Shown: in pieces, positions 13,331 through 18,104 of the stretch
How positions within the stretch are numbered: the stretch's first letter is position 1
Layout: every line of letters begins with the position of its first letter
NCBI GenBank assembly: GCA_002372545.1
Contig: DFHD01000035.1
Location: 1-18,104 of the forward strand
Length of the DNA stretch: 18,104 nt
Direction: 5' to 3'
From: Lachnospiraceae bacterium UBA3732
Lineage (GTDB): Bacteria; Bacillota; Clostridia; Lachnospirales; Lachnospiraceae
Translations under genes and position numbers: made by a program
The notes under the pieces: model-generated
The model's input: only the letters and a program-made list of their open reading frames with translations
Database searches by the model: none
What the model was told of the DNA's origin: nothing

Positions 13331-15490
13331 ATGTTTCGAACGCGAAGAAAAATCCTGAGTATACTGATCGTCATGATCCTTGTGATGATCGGCGTCGGAA
13401 GCATGAGCCGGCCGGTTCTTGCGGAGGATGCAAACGTGGTGATCTGGTTTTCGTCGGATTCCGTCAGCAAGGGTGATTCGGTATCGGTCGTGGTTGATGT
13501 ATCCGGCGATGCCATCTCCGCCATGACCATGGATGTTTCCTATTCCAGTGATATTCTGGAATTTACGGGCGCCAGCGGAATGGCCAACGGCGGAGGGGGA
13601 AATGTGCGGGTCAGCTTTACCGGTCCCGGCAGCATTACCCTGAATTTTACTGCAGTGGCAAATGGAACGGCGTATATATCCACCAGCGGCGGAGAGTGCT
13701 ATGATATCAATCTGAATCCGCTCTCGGTTGCTGATGCCAGCGCCAGTCTGACCGTCAGCACGCCGGAAGCGACAACGGAAAAGAAAACGGAAGCTAATAA
13801 AAAGGATGATCCCAGCAACGAGAATACGGAAGAAAAGAAGGACGACCGTTCCAGCAACTGTTCGCTGGCTTCGCTTTCGGTTTCTCCCGGAAATCTTTCT
13901 CCCGCATTCTCCGGCGATAATACATCCTACTATGTAGAAGTGGATAAGGATACTTCTTCGCTCATCGTCAGTGCAACACCGGAGGACAGCAAGGCGGAAA
14001 CCTACGTGACCGGCGCCGAATCGCTTCAGCCCGGGCTGAACACGGTTAAGGTTAATGTAACAGCAGAAAACGGGGCTGTGCGGGTATATACCATTACCGT
14101 ACAGTGCGGAGACGAAAAGGATCCCTATCAGGTTGTGATTGATGGTGCGACCTGGACTATCGAGCGCTCTCTGGATATTGAGGCGCCGGAGGGCTTTACC
14201 GCCGGAAAGACAAACTTTAAGGGCGAGGAGATCGATTGCCTCGTTTCCCCCAGCGGAAAGATCACTATTCTGCCTCTCTCCAATGAAGAAGAGACAGCCT
14301 GGTTCATTTTCGATGCAAAGAATACGAAGTTTACTCCCTATGTGGAATATTCCGCAGCCTTTGCCCGGTTCCTGATCCTCGAACCGGGAGACGGGGTCAA
14401 GGTACCCGGGGGCTTCCAGCCGGTGGAGATCAAGATCGGAGAGCAGAAGGTTAAGGCATATACGGATGGCTCGGATGAAGGCATCTATCTGATCTACGCT
14501 GTAAATGTAGACAAAAAGGATGCGGCAGAGGGATTTTACCTCTATGATTCCCGTGAAGATACCTACATGCGGTTCCCGGGAATGCTGGTACAGGAAAAGG
14601 AAACAGTCACTACTGAAGAGGCGTCTACGGAAAAAACAGCAACCCCTGCAGAGGCACCTAAGATTCAGCCGGCAGAGCCGGAGACTGTGCATGAGGATGA
14701 AGGCTTCCTTTCGCGGAATATGCTAAAGCTGATCTGCGGCATACTGGCCATGCTCTTTGTCCTTCTTGCAATTATCCTGATCATCATGATCGTGCGCATC
14801 AACAAGCTGAAGAACCGTCTGGATGACAAGCAGGATGATGAATTCGGTGATGAGGATGAAGATGAGGATTTCCCCGGTGAGGAGCAGAAGAGAGTCAGGA
14901 TGTCCTACAGGGATCAGATGCCGGAGGAACCGGCAGAAGAATCTCCGGAGGAGAAAACGGAGGTGCAGGAGGATGCCCCTGTTAAGTCCCAGGTGAATCC
15001 GGATACGGGAGAGATCCTTCTGGAAATCGCAGAGGATAATAACAGCTCCGTACAGATCGATCCGGTCGAGGATGTAAATGACAGAATACGGGAAGCAATG
15101 AAGGAAAGACCCTTCGGTATCGATTCTGCCTTTGATGTCGTTGCCGACGATACGATGCAGATCGAAGAGCCGGAGGAGAGCGAGCCGACAGTTGTTATTT
15201 CGCGGGAAAACGCCCGGACGGCCGCACAGGAGGCAGCTCAGGCAGAGGCAGTGCATGCGACAGCATCGTCTCAGGAGGCAGCTCAGGCAGAGGCAGTGCA
15301 TGCGACAGCATCGTCTCAAGAGGCAGCTCAGGCAGAGGCAGTGCATGCGACAGCATCGACTCAGGAGGCAGTTCAAGCAGAAGCAGAAATGAGCAGGGCG
15401 GCGGAAGAAGCGAGGGAAACAGTCAAGGCAGCTGAGGAGACAGCTCCCAAGGTACTTCTGCCGGGAGATTTTGAAGAGGAGCAGGAGTAG
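13331..15490 (+). CDS. Membrane-anchored cohesin-like surface protein with acidic cytoplasmic tail
   Basis: A 719-residue predicted type I membrane protein. The signal peptide ends near Ala31 (RPVLA-ED). Residues 36-143 look like a cohesin domain: VVIWFSSDSVSKGDSVSVVVDV, then AMTMDVSYSSDILEFTGAS and SITLNFTAVANGTAYIS, the beta-rich pattern of that fold. After a Lys/Glu linker comes a cadherin-like beta-sandwich domain (177-258), then two related unidentified segments (about 284-337 and 358-415). The single membrane helix is at 467-488, followed by RINKLKNR, which places the C-terminus inside. The tail (489-719) is strongly acidic and holds a 15-residue tandem repeat. AGGAGG lies 11 nt before the ATG. 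The gene follows the dockerin-bearing glucosaminidase by 97 bp, and I infer that it is the receptor for that dockerin. The cohesin call is by eye and needs a profile search. Confidence 0.78.
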   Translation: MFRTRRKILSILIVMILVMIGVGSMSRPVLAEDANVVIWFSSDSVSKGDSVSVVVDVSGDAISAMTMDVSYSSDILEFTGASGMANGGGGNVRVSFTGPGSITLNFTAVANGTAYISTSGGECYDINLNPLSVADASASLTVSTPEATTEKKTEANKKDDPSNENTEEKKDDRSSNCSLASLSVSPGNLSPAFSGDNTSYYVEVDKDTSSLIVSATPEDSKAETYVTGAESLQPGLNTVKVNVTAENGAVRVYTITVQCGDEKDPYQVVIDGATWTIERSLDIEAPEGFTAGKTNFKGEEIDCLVSPSGKITILPLSNEEETAWFIFDAKNTKFTPYVEYSAAFARFLILEPGDGVKVPGGFQPVEIKIGEQKVKAYTDGSDEGIYLIYAVNVDKKDAAEGFYLYDSREDTYMRFPGMLVQEKETVTTEEASTEKTATPAEAPKIQPAEPETVHEDEGFLSRNMLKLICGILAMLFVLLAIILIIMIVRINKLKNRLDDKQDDEFGDEDEDEDFPGEEQKRVRMSYRDQMPEEPAEESPEEKTEVQEDAPVKSQVNPDTGEILLEIAEDNNSSVQIDPVEDVNDRIREAMKERPFGIDSAFDVVADDTMQIEEPEESEPTVVISRENARTAAQEAAQAEAVHATASSQEAAQAEAVHATASSQEAAQAEAVHATASTQEAVQAEAEMSRAAEEARETVKAAEETAPKVLLPGDFEEEQE
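15227..15391 (+). repeat. 45-bp coding tandem repeat in the cohesin-like protein tail
   Basis: Three nearly identical 45-bp units (15227-15271, 15272-15316, 15317-15361) and a diverged partial fourth. Each encodes QEAAQAEAVHATASS or a one-residue variant. The units differ by only one or two bases, which indicates recent expansion. The unit length keeps the frame. Confidence 0.95.
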
Positions 15491-15618
15491 ATCCCTGCAG
15501 GTAGTTTTTGTAAAATTACTTGGTAAAAACTGCATTACGTGCACGGACGTCCCGAATGTCCGGAATGTAGCTTACGTACCTACTGAATATACGAACAATC
15601 AATAATAAGGAGAGCATC

Positions 15619-17301
15619 ATGGAAAATATGGAAGAAGAGAAGAAGGAGCCGGTATCCAGACATTTTATTCAGCAGATCATCGACAAGGATCTGGCAGAGG
15701 GAAAGGTGAAAAAGGTTGTGACCCGTTTCCCGCCGGAACCCAACGGTTATCTGCATATCGGACACGCCAAGTCCATTCTTCTGAACTGCGGCATTGCCGA
15801 GGAATACGGCGGGCAGTTTAACCTTCGCTTTGATGATACCAATCCCACAAAGGAGAAAGAGGAATTCGTCAGCTCCATTGTGGAGGATGTGAAGTGGCTG
15901 GGAGCGGATTTCCGCGGTGAGGTTCTGTTTGCCTCCAATTACTTTCAGCAGATGTTTGAGGCAGCCCTGAAGCTGATCGACAAGGGTCTTGCCTATGTGG
16001 ACGATCTTACTGCAGAGGAGATCCGGGAATACCGGGGCACCCTCACAGAGCCCGGTAAGAACAGTCCATTCAGAGACCGCAGCATTGAAGAAAACCGGAA
16101 GCTGTTTCTGGAAATGAAGGACGGTGTATATCCGGACGGTTCCAAGGTGCTCCGGGCAAAGATCGACATGGCGTCTTCCAATATCAACATGCGCGATCCG
16201 GTAATCTACCGTATTGCCAGAATGACCCACCATAATACAGGAGATACCTGGTGCATCTACCCGATGTACGATTTTGCCCATCCCATCGAGGATGCCATCG
16301 AGGGCATTACGCATTCGCTCTGCACACTGGAGTTTGAGGACCACAGGCCGCTTTATGACTGGGTGGTTCGCGAGCTGGAATATGAGAATCCGCCGCGGCA
16401 GATCGAGTTTGCCAAGCTGTATCTGACCAATGTCGTGACCGGTAAGCGGTACATCAAGAAGCTGGTGGAGGATGGCGTGGTTGACGGATGGGATGATCCC
16501 CGTCTTGTTACCCTGGCCGCTCTCAGGCGAAGGGGCTTTACGCCGGCGTCCATCCGGAAGTTCATGGAGCTTGTGGGCATCACCAAGGCGCAGGGCTCTG
16601 TGGATTATGCCATGCTGGAATACTGCATTCGCGAGGATCTGAAGGAAAAGGCTCCCCGTATGATGGGCGTGCTCCGTCCGGTTAAGCTGGTGATCGATAA
16701 TTATCCCGAGGGGCAGACGGAGAGCTTCCCCATTGAGAACAATCCGGATGCGGAGAATGCAGGAACGAGAGAGGTTACCTTCTCCCGTGAGCTTTATATT
16801 GAAGAAGAGGATTTTATGGAAGAGCCGCCGAAAAAGTATTTCCGGCTGTTCCCCGGCAATGAGGTCCGTCTGAAGGGGGCGTATTTTGTCACCTGCACCG
16901 GATGCGAAAAGGACGAAAGCGGCAAGGTTACCGCTATTCACTGTACCTATGATCCGGAAACCCGTTCCGGCAGCGGCTTTGAAGGCCGGAAGGTGAAGGG
17001 CACCATCCATTGGGTGAATGCAGCGGATGCGGTGGATGCAGAGGTTCGTCTGTATGAGAATCTGATCGATGAGGAAAAGGGTAAGCTGAATGAGGATGGA
17101 AGTCTGAACTTTAATCCCAATTCCCTTACCGTCCTTCCCCACGCCAAGCTGGAGGCCGGTCTTGCCGGCTGGCAGGGCAGCGACGCCGTCCAGCTGATCC
17201 GTAACGGATATTTCTGTCCCGATGTGAAGGAATCCACGCCTGAGCATCTGGTGATCCACAGAATTGTGGGGCTGAAGAGCTCCTACAAGCCGGGAAATTG
17301 A
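15619..17301 (+). CDS. glnS: Glutaminyl-tRNA synthetase
   Basis: Class I synthetase that attaches glutamine to tRNA-Gln directly. The 560-residue product has RFPPEPNGYLHIGHAKS with HIGH at 46-49, FNLRFDDTNPTKEKEEFV, CTLEFEDHRPLYDWVV, DGWDDPRLVTLAALRRRGFTP and a C-terminal anticodon-binding beta-barrel region. DDTNP and WDDPR distinguish GlnRS from the related GluRS. The second signature is VVTGKRY (272-278) where E. coli GlnRS has VMSKRK. AAGGAGAG precedes the ATG. The 128-bp gap before it holds short inverted repeats but no recognisable T-box and no clear promoter. Many Firmicutes lack GlnRS and use the amidotransferase route, so its presence narrows the host lineage. A terminator follows. 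Confidence 0.96.
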   Translation: MENMEEEKKEPVSRHFIQQIIDKDLAEGKVKKVVTRFPPEPNGYLHIGHAKSILLNCGIAEEYGGQFNLRFDDTNPTKEKEEFVSSIVEDVKWLGADFRGEVLFASNYFQQMFEAALKLIDKGLAYVDDLTAEEIREYRGTLTEPGKNSPFRDRSIEENRKLFLEMKDGVYPDGSKVLRAKIDMASSNINMRDPVIYRIARMTHHNTGDTWCIYPMYDFAHPIEDAIEGITHSLCTLEFEDHRPLYDWVVRELEYENPPRQIEFAKLYLTNVVTGKRYIKKLVEDGVVDGWDDPRLVTLAALRRRGFTPASIRKFMELVGITKAQGSVDYAMLEYCIREDLKEKAPRMMGVLRPVKLVIDNYPEGQTESFPIENNPDAENAGTREVTFSRELYIEEEDFMEEPPKKYFRLFPGNEVRLKGAYFVTCTGCEKDESGKVTAIHCTYDPETRSGSGFEGRKVKGTIHWVNAADAVDAEVRLYENLIDEEKGKLNEDGSLNFNPNSLTVLPHAKLEAGLAGWQGSDAVQLIRNGYFCPDVKESTPEHLVIHRIVGLKSSYKPGN

Positions 17302-17318
17302 GCTTATCCATCGGAAAG

Positions 17319-17345
17319 AAAGGGACTCTGAAGGGGGTCCCTTTT
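17319..17345 (+). terminator. Intrinsic terminator after glnS
   Basis: AAAGGGAC (17319-17326) pairs with GTCCCTTT (17337-17344) around a 10-nt loop, with the T-run included at its 3' end. It lies 18 bp after the glnS stop. Confidence 0.8.
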
Positions 17346-17383
17346 CGATAGCCGGTTAAAATGTAAAAAGATGAAAAAAAGAC

Positions 17384-17416
17384 TTGATTTTTTCTGTAAA
17401 ATGAGTACAATATAAT
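17384..17416 (+). promoter_or_regulatory. groESL promoter
   Basis: TTGATT at 17384-17389 with TACAAT at 17406-17411 (16-bp spacer). A TATAAT overlaps at 17411-17416. It lies directly upstream of the CIRCE operator, the usual arrangement for vegetative-sigma transcription repressed by HrcA. Confidence 0.75.
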
Positions 17417-17421
17417 TTGTG

Positions 17422-17448
17422 TTAGCACTCAAGGCTAATGAGTGCTAA
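17422..17448. promoter_or_regulatory. CIRCE operator (HrcA binding site)
   Basis: Perfect TTAGCACTC (17422-17430), a 9-nt spacer, then GAGTGCTAA (17440-17448), the exact CIRCE consensus. HrcA bound here represses groESL, and heat stress relieves this through GroEL availability. In the transcript it also sits in the leader, 23 nt before the groES ATG. Confidence 0.97.
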
Positions 17449-17471
17449 AAATTCTACGAGGAGGTTTTATC

Positions 17472-17756
17472 ATGAAGATTGTACCTTTAGGTGACAGAGT
17501 TGTCCTGAAAGCAGCAGAGGCTGAGGAAACTACAGCATCCGGAATCATTCTTACCGGAAATTCCAAGGAGAAGCCCCAGTATTCAGAGGTGATCGCAGTT
17601 GGTCCCGGAAAGCTGGAAGATGGAAAGACAGTTCCCATGAACGTTAAAGTGGGACAGAAGGTAATCTATTCCCAGTATGCAGGCACAGATGTGACATTTG
17701 ATGACGAAAAGTACACCATTGTCCGTCAGGACGATATTTTAGCAGTAGTGGAGTAA
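17472..17756 (+). CDS. groES: Co-chaperonin GroES (Hsp10)
   Basis: A 94-residue lid of the GroEL chaperonin, forming a cytosolic heptameric ring. It begins MKIVPLGDRVVLK and contains the mobile-loop region EETTASGIILTGNSKEKPQ, with the GIIL-type contact to GroEL, and the roof/core section GQKVIYSQYAGTDV. The ATG at 17472 is preferred over an upstream in-frame ATG at 17442, which lies inside CIRCE; GAGGAGG sits just before 17472. First gene of the groESL operon. Confidence 0.97.
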   Translation: MKIVPLGDRVVLKAAEAEETTASGIILTGNSKEKPQYSEVIAVGPGKLEDGKTVPMNVKVGQKVIYSQYAGTDVTFDDEKYTIVRQDDILAVVE

Positions 17757-17775
17757 GAAGGAGGCATGAGGTAAA

Positions 17776-18104
17776 ATGGCTAAGGAAATTAAGTACGGTG
17801 CAGAAGCAAGAAAAGCACTGGAAAGCGGTGTCAATCAGTTGGCAGATACAGTAAGAGTAACCCTCGGACCCAAGGGACGTAACGTCGTTCTGGATAAGTC
17901 CTACGGTGCACCCCTTATTACAAACGACGGCGTGACCATTGCCAAGGAGATCACACTGAAGGATCCTTTTGAGAACATGGGTGCCCAGGTGGTAAAGGAA
18001 GTAGCAACCAAGACCAATGATGTAGCCGGTGACGGTACAACGACAGCAACGGTCCTGGCACAGGCCATGATCAATGAAGGCATGAAGAACCTGGCTGCAG
18101 GTGC
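17776..18104 (+). CDS. groEL: Chaperonin GroEL (Hsp60), truncated by the window end
   Basis: The first 109 residues of the 60-kDa chaperonin subunit, which folds proteins inside a double heptameric ring with ATP and GroES. It begins MAKEIKYGAEARKALESGVNQLADTV. It includes TLGPKGRNVVLDK and GDGTTTATVLAQ (about residues 85-96), both parts of the equatorial ATP site. The reading frame runs open to the window edge. AAGGAGG (17758-17764) provides the ribosome-binding site, and the gap to groES is 19 bp, so the two form one CIRCE-controlled operon. Confidence 0.97.
   Translation, partial: MAKEIKYGAEARKALESGVNQLADTVRVTLGPKGRNVVLDKSYGAPLITNDGVTIAKEITLKDPFENMGAQVVKEVATKTNDVAGDGTTTATVLAQAMINEGMKNLAAG

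Noticed and set aside
15227..15391. Regular 45-bp repeats that might suggest a CRISPR array
   Set aside because: The units are directly adjacent with no unique spacers, and they are in frame inside a membrane-protein gene.
13292..15544. Minus-strand open frames opposite the cohesin-like gene, including Cys/Leu/Arg-rich repetitive ones
   Set aside because: They are antisense shadows of the tandem repeat and acidic codons of the plus-strand gene, with implausible composition for real proteins.
15491..15618. A terminator or riboswitch between the cohesin-like gene and glnS
   Set aside because: Short inverted repeats exist (GTTTTT 15504-15509 with AAAAAC 15525-15530; CGGAC 15544-15548 with GTCCG 15558-15562), but there is no T-run, no conserved riboswitch core and no clear promoter, so no call is made.
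17766..17774. A minimal ATG-AGG-TAA open frame between groES and groEL
   Set aside because: It lies one base from the Shine-Dalgarno, too close for initiation; the real groEL start at 17776 is well placed.

Overview
The window reads as a stretch of low-to-moderate GC Firmicutes chromosome, most likely Clostridia of the Lachnospiraceae type. This is an inference from gene content and order: cysS-mrnC-rlmB-sigH synteny shared with Bacillus/Clostridium, CIRCE-controlled groESL, a GlnRS, a DUF6382-like FHA protein, SH3-glucosaminidase architecture and tRNAs without encoded CCA. Nearly all of it is housekeeping sequence. The exception is a two-gene cell-surface locus at 11431-15490.

Layout. 1-3144: the 3' part of typA/bipA (its start lies outside the window) and argH, closed by a strong hairpin terminator. 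3304-5469: a divergent pair, an FHA-domain protein on the minus strand and a membrane-anchored transglutaminase-like protein on the plus strand, with both promoters visible in the 126-bp gap. 5470-7710: htpG with an elaborate leader (promoter, 17-nt dyad over the start site, 11-bp-stem hairpin before the gene). 7830-11222: a promoter followed by the overlapping operon cysS-mrnC-rlmB-sigH, covering cysteine charging, 23S rRNA maturation, 23S rRNA methylation and a SigH-family sigma factor. 11264-11411: a terminator hairpin, a minus-strand tRNA-Thr(GGT) with an unusual C at position 33, and its near-consensus promoter. 11431-15490: a secreted SH3-glucosaminidase carrying a C-terminal dockerin, then a membrane-anchored protein with an N-terminal cohesin-like domain. 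15619-17301: glnS. 17384-18104: groES and the start of groEL under a perfect CIRCE operator.

The most interesting system is the 11431-15490 pair. Read together, the two genes look like a miniature cohesin-dockerin device. A peptidoglycan hydrolase with no wall-binding domain other than SH3 ends in a duplicated calcium-binding dockerin, and the next gene encodes a type I membrane protein whose extracellular tip resembles a cohesin and whose roughly 230-residue cytoplasmic tail is acidic and contains a 45-bp tandem repeat. Both proteins share a cadherin-like beta-sandwich domain. This suggests that the autolysin is tethered to, and perhaps positioned or sensed by, a membrane receptor. The interaction is an inference; the domain assignments come from reading the sequence by eye.
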